Source: an uncultured Collinsella sp. (GTDB lineage Bacteria > Actinomycetota > Coriobacteriia > Coriobacteriales > Coriobacteriaceae). Taken from it: a stretch of DNA of 17,063 nt. The translations under genes were made by a program, and so were the position numbers. Below the pieces are notes generated by a model that saw nothing but the letters and a program-made list of their open reading frames with translations, had not been told where the DNA came from and did not search any database. The stretch is taken from assembly GCA_900544235.1 (NCBI GenBank), contig UQUL01000042.1, positions 1 through 17,063 of the forward strand. The letters run 5' to 3'. Numbering within the stretch: the first letter of the stretch is position 1; every line of letters begins with the position of its first letter. Positions 7,363 to 13,795 of this stretch are shown here, one piece after another.

Positions 7363-7398
7363 AAGGGCATGGCCGCAACGGTCCATGCCCTTTTGTTT
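7363..7398 (+). terminator. Terminator after metG
   Basis: AAGGGCATGG (7363-7372) and CCATGCCCTT (7383-7392) pair perfectly around CCGCAACGGT, itself able to form a CCG/CGG inner stem; TTTTGTTT follows. This separates metG from rsmA. Confidence 0.85.
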
Positions 7399-7430
7399 CA
7401 AGCCGCCGCCACCATGCTAAGGAGGCAACT

Positions 7431-8291
7431 ATGACAACTTCGCCTTTGGCTAACCCCACGGCAACAAGGGAACTGTTGGAGGAGTTTGGCCTTGCGACCA
7501 AGCATCGCCTGGGGCAGAACTTCCTGATCGACAACCATGTAATTGAGCGCATTTGCGAGCTTTCCGAGCTTGCGGGCGATGAACGCGTGCTCGAGGTTGG
7601 CCCGGGCGTTGGCACGCTCACACTTGCACTGCTGCAGGAGGCGGCGTGCGTCACGTCGATCGAGGCAGATCCCGAGCTCGAACCGGTGCTCGATGCCCAT
7701 GCCGCCGACTATGCCAACTTCCGCTTTATCATGGGCGACGCGCTCAGGGTGACGCCGGAGCAGATTGAGCAGGCTGCGGGCGGTGAGCCGACGGTGTTTG
7801 TCGCGAACTTGCCCTATAACGTGGCGGCGACGATCATCCTGCAGTTCTTCCAGACGATGCCCGCGCTCAAGCGCGCCGTTGTCATGGTTCAAAGAGAGGT
7901 TGCCGATCGCATTGCCGCAACGCCGGGCAACAAGACCTATGGCGGCTATACGGCAAAGCTTGGCCTGTATGCGCAGGTGACGGGTCGTTTTGAGGTGCCG
8001 CCGCGCTGCTTTATGCCGGCACCGCATGTGGACTCGGCCGTCGTGCGTATCGACCGTGTTGACGGCGTGGTGCCCGAGGGGCTCGATCGCGAGTTTGTGG
8101 CCCGCGTGATTGACGCTGCATTTGCTCAGCGTCGCAAGACCATCCGCAATTCCATGAGCGCCAACGGCTTTGCCAAGGACGTGCTCGATTCTGCCTTTGT
8201 GGCTTGCGATATCGCGCCCACCACGCGCGCCGAGACGCTTGATGCTGCCGACTTTGTCCGTCTGGCCCAGGAGCTAATCCATGATGCCTAA
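7431..8291 (+). CDS. rsmA: 16S rRNA dimethyladenosine transferase
   Basis: 286 residues; a perfect AAGGAGG (7419-7425) stands 5 bases before ATG. RsmA (KsgA) dimethylates A1518 and A1519 near the 3' end of 16S rRNA, a late step of 30S assembly. Motifs: LGQNFLID (27-34), LEVGPGVGTLT (54-64) for SAM binding, the catalytic NLPY (126-129), and RCFMPAPHVDSAVVRI. Length is typical. The stop codon lies inside the first codons of tatD (11-base overlap), so the two are probably translated together. Its neighbours recall the widespread metG-tatD-ksgA clustering in Gram-positive bacteria. High confidence. Confidence 0.96.
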   Translation: MTTSPLANPTATRELLEEFGLATKHRLGQNFLIDNHVIERICELSELAGDERVLEVGPGVGTLTLALLQEAACVTSIEADPELEPVLDAHAADYANFRFIMGDALRVTPEQIEQAAGGEPTVFVANLPYNVAATIILQFFQTMPALKRAVVMVQREVADRIAATPGNKTYGGYTAKLGLYAQVTGRFEVPPRCFMPAPHVDSAVVRIDRVDGVVPEGLDREFVARVIDAAFAQRRKTIRNSMSANGFAKDVLDSAFVACDIAPTTRAETLDAADFVRLAQELIHDA

Positions 8292-9198
8292 TGCCGAAGG
8301 CGTGACGTTTACCAAGAAAAAGAAGACGGTTGCCTGCCCCGTGCCCTTGGCACCGCTTGCCGACACGCATGCGCATCTGCTTTCGTTCTGGGGCAAAGAG
8401 GTGCCCGAGACGCTCGTGCGCGCCAAGGCCGCGGGCGTCGACCTGTTGGTGACGATGCTCGACCCCATCGCCGACAAGCGCAGCGTGACGGACTATAGTG
8501 ACTGGCTGGTGCGCGAAATTCTGCCGATGCGGGATATTCCGCAGATCAAGTATCTCGTTGGCGTTCACCCCTATGGCGCGCCGGATTATACCGACGACAT
8601 TCACGCACAGGTCGTTGCCGCGCTCGATGACCCTTTGTGCGCCGGTATCGGCGAGATCGGTCTGGACTACCACATGGATTACGACGACGACATCGCGCCG
8701 GCGCCCCATAGCGTGCAGATTGATTGCATGGCACGTCAGCTCGAAGTTGCCGTGCGCCGCAATGTGCCGGTGGAGCTACACCTGCGGCACGAGGACTCGG
8801 ATGGGGAGCGCACCTCGCACGTTGATGCGTACAACGTGCTGCGCGAGGTGGGTGTGCCTCAGGCCGGTTGCGTGCTGCACTGCTTTGGCGAGGATCGAGC
8901 CACGATGGAGCGCTTTGTGGGTTTGGGCTGCTATATCGCCTATGGCGGCGCGGCCACCTTTAAGCGCAACGACGACGTGCGCGAGGCGTTTGCGGCAACT
9001 CCGCTCGATCGCATTTTGTTCGAGACGGATTGCCCGTATATGGCTCCGGAGCCCATCCGCGGTCTTGAATGCGAGCCCGCAATGATCTCCATTACGGCAA
9101 ACGCGCTGGTTAACGACCGTGTCGATCGCACTGGTGAGGATGCCGAAACAATCGCGCAAGCCGCTTGGGAAAATGCTCGCAAACTTTTTCAAAAATAG
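8281..9198 (+). CDS. tatD: TatD family metal-dependent DNase/hydrolase
   Basis: 305 residues; start at the first of two ATGs because AGGAG (8269-8273) is 7 bases upstream. Amidohydrolase-fold metal sites: DTHAHL (28-33), GIGEIGLDYH with Glu125, ELHLRHED with His167, LHCFGED with His200, and FETDCPY with Asp250. The family cuts single-stranded DNA or RNA ends with divalent metals and acts in quality control. A 27-residue N-terminal lead with KKKK is longer than most. The third motif HLRHED differs from the usual HSRD/HTRDA form. The 3' end codons, AAACTTTTTCAAAAATAG, double as the A/T-rich upstream region of the tRNA-Leu promoter. Confidence 0.92.
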   Translation: MMPNAEGVTFTKKKKTVACPVPLAPLADTHAHLLSFWGKEVPETLVRAKAAGVDLLVTMLDPIADKRSVTDYSDWLVREILPMRDIPQIKYLVGVHPYGAPDYTDDIHAQVVAALDDPLCAGIGEIGLDYHMDYDDDIAPAPHSVQIDCMARQLEVAVRRNVPVELHLRHEDSDGERTSHVDAYNVLREVGVPQAGCVLHCFGEDRATMERFVGLGCYIAYGGAATFKRNDDVREAFAATPLDRILFETDCPYMAPEPIRGLECEPAMISITANALVNDRVDRTGEDAETIAQAAWENARKLFQK

Positions 9199-9230
9199 TT
9201 CTTGCGTTCGCGATGGTGCTCCGTTATTCT
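9182..9230 (+). promoter_or_regulatory. tRNA-Leu promoter with upstream A/T tract
   Basis: TTGCGT (9202-9207) and TATTCT (9225-9230) are 17 bases apart, 11 bases before the tRNA. AACTTTTTCAAAAATAG directly upstream is an UP-element-like run and includes the last codons of tatD. Confidence 0.65.
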
Positions 9231-9241
9231 AATTCCTGCAC

Positions 9242-9328
9242 GCGGGCGTGGCGGAATTGGCAGACGCGTACGGTTCAGGTCCGTATGGGGGCAACCCCAT
9301 GAAGGTTCAAGTCCTTTCGCCCGCACCA
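9242..9328 (+). tRNA. tRNA-Leu (anticodon CAG)
   Basis: 87 bases including encoded CCA. Acceptor GCGGGCG/CGCCCGC pairs fully; anticodon stem TACGG/CCGTA holds loop TTCAGGT with CAG at 9276-9278; the long variable arm is TGGGG-GCAA-CCCCA (9286-9299), typical of a class II tRNA; T loop TTCAAGT. Reads CUG codons. Confidence 0.95.
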
Positions 9329-9339
9329 TTAAATGAAAG

Positions 9340-9364
9340 AGCTCCCAGCAATGGGGGCTTTTTT
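9340..9364 (+). terminator. Terminator after tRNA-Leu
   Basis: AGCTCCCA-GCAA-TGGGGGCT (9340-9359) with a T-G pair and a GCAA tetraloop, then a T run. The same design follows tRNA-Arg with a compensatory base change. Confidence 0.85.
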
Positions 9365-9377
9365 GTTATGGGCCCAT

Positions 9378-9414
9378 CGCAGGGACTTGAACCTGCGAAG
9401 GAGCGAGCGTCAAG
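9378..9414. other. Inverted T-loop element downstream of tRNA-Leu
   Basis: GGACTTGAACCT (9383-9394) is the reverse complement of the tRNA-Leu T-arm segment AGGTTCAAGTCC at 9303-9314. It forms a hairpin with 6-base arms CGCAGG (9378-9383) and CCTGCG (9392-9397). It is followed by GCGAGCGTCAAG (9403-9414), shared in form with the element after tRNA-Arg. Function is not known to me. Confidence 0.7.
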
Positions 9415-9499
9415 AAAACGCGGAGCGTTTTTAGCGAGCTGGCGAGGACGCCGGCAGGCGGCCGAAGCCGGCGCGGATCCGCGAAGCAGATACGCGGAC

Positions 9500-9563
9500 G
9501 TCCTTTCGCCCGCACCATTGATCGAAAGAGCTCCCAGTAATGGGGGCTTTTTTGTTATGGGCC
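9500..9563 (+). repeat. Second copy of tRNA-Leu 3' end plus terminator
   Basis: 64 bases repeat 9311-9374 with 4 mismatches, offset by 189 bases. The copy starts in the middle of the T loop (GTCCTTTCG) and covers acceptor strand, CCA, terminator and TTATGGGCC. It cannot be a tRNA gene since the 5' two-thirds are missing. The terminator stem is kept with a GTAA loop. Such a 3'-half repeat resembles an attachment-site scar, or a partial duplication. The intervening 9375-9499 has no gene, but contains GC-rich palindromes including CGCGGATCCGCG (9472-9483). Confidence 0.9.
9529..9553 (+). terminator. Terminator within the duplicated tRNA-Leu end
   Basis: AGCTCCCA-GTAA-TGGGGGCT plus a T run. The only stem-loop change from the first copy is GCAA to GTAA, which preserves a GNRA tetraloop. 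Confidence 0.8.
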
Positions 9564-9634
9564 TCCTGTTGGTGTCACGTGGCTGCTTCGTGCGGGTATC
9601 CTAATGCCAACGTGTGCCTATCAGAGGAGAGACC

Positions 9635-10573
9635 ATGCTGTTGTCCGGTATCATCGCTGCTCTTACGAGCCTTCTGCTTCCCATCATCATTTTGTTGTTG
9701 CTGCTTCCCAACGCCTGCTATGTCGTTGAACAGCAGCATGCCGTGATCATCGAGCGTCTGGGCAAGTTTAACCGCATCGTCAACGCGGGCTTCCACATGA
9801 AGGTGCCCGTGATCGACCGCAAGGCCGCCACGGTGAGTCTGCGCACTATGAAAAACGGCTTCGGCATCGACGTTAAGACCCAGGACAATGTGACCATCGG
9901 CCTTGAGGTCTCTGCTCAGTACCACGTGAGCTATGACATGGGCGCCGGCCCGGCAGATTCGGGCATCTACAAGAGCTACTACATGCTGCAGGAGCCCGTC
10001 GACCAGATGCGCGATTTCATCACCGATGCCCTGCGCTCTTCCATCCCTGTCTACACGCTCGATGAGGTCTTTGCCAAGAAGGATGACATCGCCAAGGACG
10101 TCAACGCCACCGTGTCCGGGCAGATGGCTGCCTACGGCTTCACCCTCGTGTCGACACTCATCACCAAGATCGCGCTGCCGACCGAGGTCGAGAACTCCAT
10201 GAACGACATCAATGCCGCCCAGCGAAAGCGCGCTGCTGCGCAGGAACTCGCCGAGGCCGACCGCATCAAGCGCGTCACCGAGGCGACCGCCGAGGCCGAG
10301 GCGATGGAAAAGGCGGGCGAAGGCATCGCCAACCAGCGCAAGGCCATCGCGCTGGGCATCAAGGATTCACTCGAGATTATCCAGGAGACGGGTGTCGGCA
10401 ACGACGAGGCCAACCAGCTGTTCATGTTTACGCAGTGGTCCGAGATGATGACGGAGTTCGCTCGTACGGGTAAAACCTCGACGGTTGTGCTGCCGAGCGA
10501 TTTCTCGCAGTCGGCCTCGATGTTCGAGCAGATGCTGACCGCCGGCAAAGTTCAAAACGATTCGAAGGAGTAG
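9635..10573 (+). CDS. SPFH/Band 7 (stomatin/prohibitin-like) membrane protein
   Basis: 312 residues from ATG 9635, with AGAGGAGA 4 bases upstream; a GTG at 9614 has no such site. An N-terminal hydrophobic helix (about residues 2-26, LLLPIIILLLLLP) anchors it. Then comes the Band 7/SPFH domain: YVVEQQHAVIIERLGKFNRIVNAG, KTQDNVTIGLEVSAQYHV, LRSSIPVYTLDEVF and the ALPTEVENSMNDINAAQRKR region. A charged Ala/Glu-rich helix (about 190-240) suggests the oligomerising coiled coil typical of the family. SPFH proteins scaffold membrane microdomains and tune membrane proteases; the exact partner here is unknown. rlmH follows with almost no gap, so they are likely co-transcribed. Confidence 0.9.
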   Translation: MLLSGIIAALTSLLLPIIILLLLLPNACYVVEQQHAVIIERLGKFNRIVNAGFHMKVPVIDRKAATVSLRTMKNGFGIDVKTQDNVTIGLEVSAQYHVSYDMGAGPADSGIYKSYYMLQEPVDQMRDFITDALRSSIPVYTLDEVFAKKDDIAKDVNATVSGQMAAYGFTLVSTLITKIALPTEVENSMNDINAAQRKRAAAQELAEADRIKRVTEATAEAEAMEKAGEGIANQRKAIALGIKDSLEIIQETGVGNDEANQLFMFTQWSEMMTEFARTGKTSTVVLPSDFSQSASMFEQMLTAGKVQNDSKE

Positions 10574-10579
10574 GTGCGC

Positions 10580-11050
10580 GTGAAGTACACCGTCGTTTGC
10601 GTCGGTAAGCTCAAGGAGCGCTTTTGGAAGGACGCGTGCGCCGAGTACACCAAGCGCCTAGGTGCCTATGCCAAGGTGGATATCCGCGAGGTGGCCGATA
10701 TCGACCCGGCTAAGGCGGGCGGCGTGGATGCCGCGCGCGACAAGGAGGGGGCGGCGATTCTTGCAACCCTGCCGCCTCGAGCGCATGTGATCTTGCTGGC
10801 CATTGAGGGCAAAGAACGCTCGAGCGAGGAGCTTTCGGCGCGGCTCGATGATCTTATGCTGCGTGGTAACAGCGACATCGCCTTTGTGATTGGCGGATCG
10901 GACGGCGTGAGCGATGATGTGCGCGCACGAGCCGACGAGATGCTCAGCTTTGGACGCATTACCTTGCCGCATAACTTGGCGCGCGTGGTGCTGCTGGAGC
11001 AAATCTATCGCGCCTGCAAGATCAGCCGTGGCGAGCCATATCACAAATAG
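10580..11050 (+). CDS. rlmH: 23S rRNA (pseudouridine-1915-N3)-methyltransferase
   Basis: 156 residues. RlmH methylates pseudouridine 1915 in helix 69 of 23S rRNA on assembled ribosomes, using SAM through a SPOUT knot. The start at GTG 10580 gives MKYTVVCVGKLKERFWKDA, matching the family's N terminus, with AAGGAG (10565-10570) 9 bases upstream; GTG 10574 (2 residues longer) is only 3 bases from it. Family motifs include FVIGGSDGV (102-110), LSFGRITLPHNLARVVLLEQIYRA and the C-terminal GEPYHK. The usual IGGA.G is IGGSDG here. Length is normal. Just after an SPFH gene. Confidence 0.94.
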   Translation: MKYTVVCVGKLKERFWKDACAEYTKRLGAYAKVDIREVADIDPAKAGGVDAARDKEGAAILATLPPRAHVILLAIEGKERSSEELSARLDDLMLRGNSDIAFVIGGSDGVSDDVRARADEMLSFGRITLPHNLARVVLLEQIYRACKISRGEPYHK

Positions 11051-11123
11051 GCCGGCAATACGAAACAATGCCGTGGGACAATAGCTTTCGTTTCGAAGAG
11101 CGTGTCTGAGAGGATTATGAGAT

Positions 11124-11894
11124 ATGAAGATTGGATTTGTCGGTTTCGGCAATATGGCGAGCGCTATGGCCGATGGCTGGATCGCCGCCGGTGTGGCTGC
11201 GAGCGATATGTGCGCCTGCGCGGGCCACTACGACGCCTTGGTCGAGCGTTGTAAGGCGCGTGGGATGGTTGCCTGTCGTGATACGGCGGAGGTTGTCGCT
11301 GCATCCGATATCGTGGTCGCTGCGGTCAAACCGTACATGATCGAGAAGGTATTCGCCCCGCTCAAGGATGCTCTTGCCAAAAAGGTCGTTCTGTCGGTTG
11401 CCTGGACCTGGGACAGTGCCAAGTGGGAACAGGTCCTGCCGGGCGTCGCGCATATCTCGACGGTGCCCAACACACCGGTTTCGGTGGGCGAGGGCGTCAT
11501 CGCTTGCGAGAAGGCTTCCACGCTTAGTGATGAGCAGAGCGCAGTGGTGCTTGATCTGCTTGGCAAGCTCGGTGCGGTGGTCGAGCTCGATACGAGCCTG
11601 CTGTTTGTGGGCGGCACGGTGGGTGGTTGCGCTCCGGCATTTGTCGCTATGGCAATCGAGGCCCTGGGCGATGCGGCGGTCAAGCACGGTATCCCGCGTG
11701 CCGATGCCTATCGCATTGTGAGCCAGATGGTGCTGGGTACGGCAAAGCTGCAGCTTGCAACTGGCCGACATCCTGCGGCGATGAAGGACGCCGTATGCTC
11801 GCCCGGTGGCGCCACCATCAAGGGCGTCGTTGCGCTCGAGGACGCCGGCATGCGCAGTGCCCTGGTCAAGGCAATCGACGCAACTCTTCAGTAA
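11124..11894 (+). CDS. proC: Pyrroline-5-carboxylate reductase
   Basis: 256 residues. ProC reduces pyrroline-5-carboxylate to proline with NAD(P)H, the last step of proline synthesis. The dinucleotide-binding GFVGFGNM (4-11) opens it, followed by ADIVVAAVKP-like strand (SDIVVAAVKP), TVPNTPVSVGEG (113-124) and the C-terminal dimer signature SPGGATIKGVVALEDAGMR (226-244). Slightly shorter than the 269-residue E. coli enzyme. GAGAGG about 10 bases before ATG serves as ribosome binding site. It is convergent with a small minus-strand gene; its stop TAA is also the first three bases of the mirrored intergenic module. Whether 73 bases after rlmH still make one operon is unclear. Confidence 0.93.
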   Translation: MKIGFVGFGNMASAMADGWIAAGVAASDMCACAGHYDALVERCKARGMVACRDTAEVVAASDIVVAAVKPYMIEKVFAPLKDALAKKVVLSVAWTWDSAKWEQVLPGVAHISTVPNTPVSVGEGVIACEKASTLSDEQSAVVLDLLGKLGAVVELDTSLLFVGGTVGGCAPAFVAMAIEALGDAAVKHGIPRADAYRIVSQMVLGTAKLQLATGRHPAAMKDAVCSPGGATIKGVVALEDAGMRSALVKAIDATLQ

Positions 11895-12052
11895 AACCGA
11901 CCAAAAAAAGGGACAGGTTTATTTTGGCAGCTTTTTCCTGCGGTTTTGTCCTTTTAGCGAAAAGCGCCCCGCAACCGGATCGTTACCGGTTGCGGGGCGC
12001 TTGCGTTTGCCCAGATAAAACCGACCAAAATAAACCTGTCCCTTTTTGGCAG
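11892..12052. repeat. Mirrored modules between convergent genes
   Basis: Module 1 (11892-11930) is TAAAACCGACCAAAA, core AAAGGGACAGGTTTA, then TTTTGGCAG. Module 2 (12016-12052) has the same first block and the same TTGGCAG end, but the core is inverted (TAAACCTGTCCCTTT). So flanks are in direct orientation while the core is flipped; 23 bases (11905-11927 and 12025-12047) form perfect inverted arms. Read along each gene's own strand, CCAAAAA..GGGACAGG begins 6 bases after the proC stop and 4 bases after the minus-strand gene's stop. The central hairpin is listed separately. The purpose is unknown; termination or 3' UTR control is an inference. Confidence 0.85.
11962..12002. terminator. 17-bp hairpin, possibly bidirectional terminator
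   Basis: AAGCGCCCCGCAACCGG (11962-11978) and its perfect complement (11986-12002) flank a 7-base loop. The T-rich tail is weak on the plus strand (TTGCGTTTG) and somewhat better on the minus strand (CTTTTCGC). It stands between the convergent proC and the small membrane gene, where shared termination is expected. Confidence 0.6.
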
Positions 12053-12053
12053 G

Positions 12054-12227
12054 TTAGTCCCAGAAGCTGTCTTCCTCATCCTCGGACTTGGGCCCGCGGT
12101 CGACGTACATCTTATGGGTGCGCTTCTCCATTACAAAGGCAAGAATCGCAAATAACAGGATGCCGCCGGCGAAAAGGATGGCAAAACCGGTGCGGGTGCC
12201 AAACAAAAAGGAAAAAACTGCGTCCAT
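12054..12227 (-). CDS. Small single-pass membrane protein, 57 residues
   Basis: Reading the minus strand from ATG at 12227 gives MDAVFSFLFGTRTGFAILFA, then a hydrophobic GGILLFAILAFVM helix, a basic EKRTHKMY segment and an acidic tail EDEEDSFWD before TAA. AAGAAGG (plus 12234-12240) is 6 bases ahead of the start, so translation is well supported. Membrane helix about residues 14-33; by the positive-inside rule the basic and acidic C terminus would be cytoplasmic. No family recognised. It diverges from serS across a palindrome-rich promoter region and converges on proC. The high codon regularity, ribosome binding site and sharp helix/tail layout argue for a real gene; a regulatory or complex-subunit role is only a guess. 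Confidence 0.8.
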   Translation of the reverse strand: MDAVFSFLFGTRTGFAILFAGGILLFAILAFVMEKRTHKMYVDRGPKSEDEEDSFWD

Positions 12228-12251
12228 TGGGTGCCTTCTTGCGTAGTTGAG

Positions 12252-12309
12252 TTGGGTCGTAAACGCTCATAAGTATATACTTGCCCATACATGTACAAGG
12301 TTGCAACCT
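12252..12309. promoter_or_regulatory. Divergent serS / small-gene promoter region with three palindromes
   Basis: AAGTATATACTT (12271-12282), TACATGTA (12288-12295) and AGGTTGCAACCT (12298-12309) are perfect palindromes in a row. The first contains a TATACT on both strands; for serS, TTGGGT (12252-12257) lies 18 bases upstream of it, while the minus-strand -35 is weaker (TTGTAC at 15-base spacing). The others may be repressor or activator sites. No T-box leader fits in the short serS leader. Confidence 0.5.
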
Positions 12310-12338
12310 AAATGGAACGTATATCGCCGGAGGATCTA

Positions 12339-13622
12339 ATGCTTGATATCAAGTTTGTTCGCGAGAACCCCGATGCCATCGATGTCGCCATGGCTAACCG
12401 CCAGACGTCTTGGGATCGCGAGAAGTTCTTTGAGCTCGACGACGAGCGCCGTGCCGTCATCACCGAGGTCGAGGAACTCCAGGCTACGCGCAATGCCGAG
12501 TCCAAGAAGATCGGCGCCCTGATGAAGGAGGGCAAGAAGGAGGAGGCCGAGGCCGCCAAGGAGGCCGTGCGCGCCGTCAACGAGAAGATTGACGGTCTGG
12601 CCGAGCGTCGTACTGCCCTCGAGCAGGAGCAGTACGACTTCATGGCTCACCTGCCCAACATTCCTTGCGAGGCCACGCCGTACGGCAAGGACGAGGACGA
12701 GAACATCGAGCGCCGTCGTTGGGGCACCCCGCGCGAGTTCGACTTCGACTTTAAGCCGCACTGGGATCTGGGCACCGACCTCGACATTCTTGACTTCGAG
12801 CGCGGCAACAAGCTCTCCGGCAGCCGTTTCACCGTTCTCGGTGGCGCCGGCGCCCGCCTGGAGCGTGCCCTCATCAACTTCTTCCTCGATACGCACACCA
12901 GCCGTGGCTTCAAGGAGTGGTGGCCGCCTATCGTCGTCAAGCGTCAGACCATGTTTGGCACGGGCCAGCTGCCCAAGTTCGAGGACGACGCCTATCACGT
13001 CTCGGGCGACAACTTCCTGATCCCCACCGCCGAGGTCGTGCTTACCAACCTGCACGCCGGCGAGGTCCTCGATGCCGACACCCTGCCGCGCCGCTACACC
13101 GCCTTCACCCCCTGCTTCCGCGAGGAGGCCGGTTCCGCCGGTCGCGACACCCGCGGCATCATCCGTCAGCACGAGTTCGACAAGGTCGAGATGGTCAAGT
13201 TCGCTAAGCCGGAGGAGTCCGACGAGGAGCTCGAGAGCATGACCGCCGAGGCCGAGTACCTGCTGCAGCAGCTGGGCCTTCCGTATCGCGTGATTAGCCT
13301 GTGCACCGGTGACTTGGGCTTCTCTGCCCGTCAGACCTACGACGTCGAGGTCTGGCTGCCGAGCTACAACGCCTACAAGGAGATTAGCTCCTGCTCCAAC
13401 TGCGGTGACTTCCAGGCTCGCCGCGCCAACATCAAGTATCGCGACCCCGAGAACTTCAAGGGTTCGCGCTACTTGCACACTCTCAACGGTTCCGGCTTGC
13501 CGGCCGGCCGCACCATGGCCGCTATTCTGGAGAACTACCAGAACGCCGACGGCACCATCACGATCCCCGAGGTCTTGCGTCCTTACATGGGCGGTCTCGA
13601 GAAGATCGAGCCGGTCGCGTAA
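12339..13622 (+). CDS. serS: Seryl-tRNA synthetase
   Basis: 427 residues. Class II enzyme that charges tRNA-Ser (and tRNA-Sec where present) with serine. The start at ATG 12339 gives the family N terminus MLDIKFVRENPD and has GGAGGA (12329-12334) 4 bases upstream; the in-frame ATG at 12312 adds 9 atypical residues. A long charged antiparallel coiled-coil arm (about 25-100) grips the tRNA-Ser long variable arm. Motif 1 lies around SRFTVLGGAGARLERAL, motif 2 is FREEAGSAGRDTRG (260-273), and motif 3 is GSGLPAGRTMAAILENYQ (384-401). Length is standard. A long minus-strand reading frame across it is an antisense shadow. Confidence 0.97.
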   Translation: MLDIKFVRENPDAIDVAMANRQTSWDREKFFELDDERRAVITEVEELQATRNAESKKIGALMKEGKKEEAEAAKEAVRAVNEKIDGLAERRTALEQEQYDFMAHLPNIPCEATPYGKDEDENIERRRWGTPREFDFDFKPHWDLGTDLDILDFERGNKLSGSRFTVLGGAGARLERALINFFLDTHTSRGFKEWWPPIVVKRQTMFGTGQLPKFEDDAYHVSGDNFLIPTAEVVLTNLHAGEVLDADTLPRRYTAFTPCFREEAGSAGRDTRGIIRQHEFDKVEMVKFAKPEESDEELESMTAEAEYLLQQLGLPYRVISLCTGDLGFSARQTYDVEVWLPSYNAYKEISSCSNCGDFQARRANIKYRDPENFKGSRYLHTLNGSGLPAGRTMAAILENYQNADGTITIPEVLRPYMGGLEKIEPVA

Positions 13623-13645
13623 ATTGGCTGCATAGGGGATATGCA

Positions 13646-13673
13646 AGGGCGCTCCTTCGGGGGCGCCCTATTT
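13646..13673 (+). terminator. Terminator after serS
   Basis: AGGGCGCTCC (13646-13655) pairs with GGGGCGCCCT (13660-13669), one T-G pair, around a TTCG tetraloop. The tail ATTTCG is weak, so efficiency is uncertain. Confidence 0.65.
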
Positions 13674-13723
13674 CGTGCGCAGGTCCATACCATGCCGTGC
13701 GGACAGCTCAATAGAAAACACAC

Positions 13724-13762
13724 GAACAACTGTTCTGTATACAGCCATCTACCTGCTATGCT
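13724..13762 (+). promoter_or_regulatory. LexA-box-like site over a putative promoter
   Basis: GAACAACTGTTC (13724-13735) matches the GAAC-N4-GTTC SOS box of Gram-positive LexA, preceded by C. It abuts the palindrome CTGTATACAG (13735-13744). TATGCT (13757-13762) is a plausible -10 with TTCTGT (13733-13738) at 18 bases as -35, so a bound repressor would cover the -35. The role is inferred from sequence only. Confidence 0.45.
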
Positions 13763-13795
13763 TTTGCTAAATAAGAGCGAGAGAAAGGGGATGCG

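Noticed and set aside
4912..7401. 829-residue minus-strand open frame
   Set aside because: It is antisense to rsmI and metG, has low-complexity GC-driven composition and no motif; GC-rich codon bias keeps this frame open.
9375..9499. Degraded tRNA between the repeats
   Set aside because: Only a T-arm-like inverted hairpin is present; no anticodon or acceptor partner could be found.
9500..9563. Evidence for a resident prophage
   Set aside because: The repeat resembles an attachment core, but there is no integrase or other mobile gene in the 125 bases between the copies.
9248..9604. 118-residue open frame across tRNA-Leu
   Set aside because: It reads through the tRNA and both terminators; repeated peptide LSPAPL..ERAPSNGGFFVMG only reflects the DNA duplication.
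12241..12338. T-box leader for serS
   Set aside because: Fewer than 100 bases between genes, no specifier stem, no conserved T-box sequence or antiterminator seen.
12336..13646. 436-residue minus-strand open frame
   Set aside because: Exact antisense of serS, repetitive Leu/Val/Gly composition, no ribosome binding site of note.
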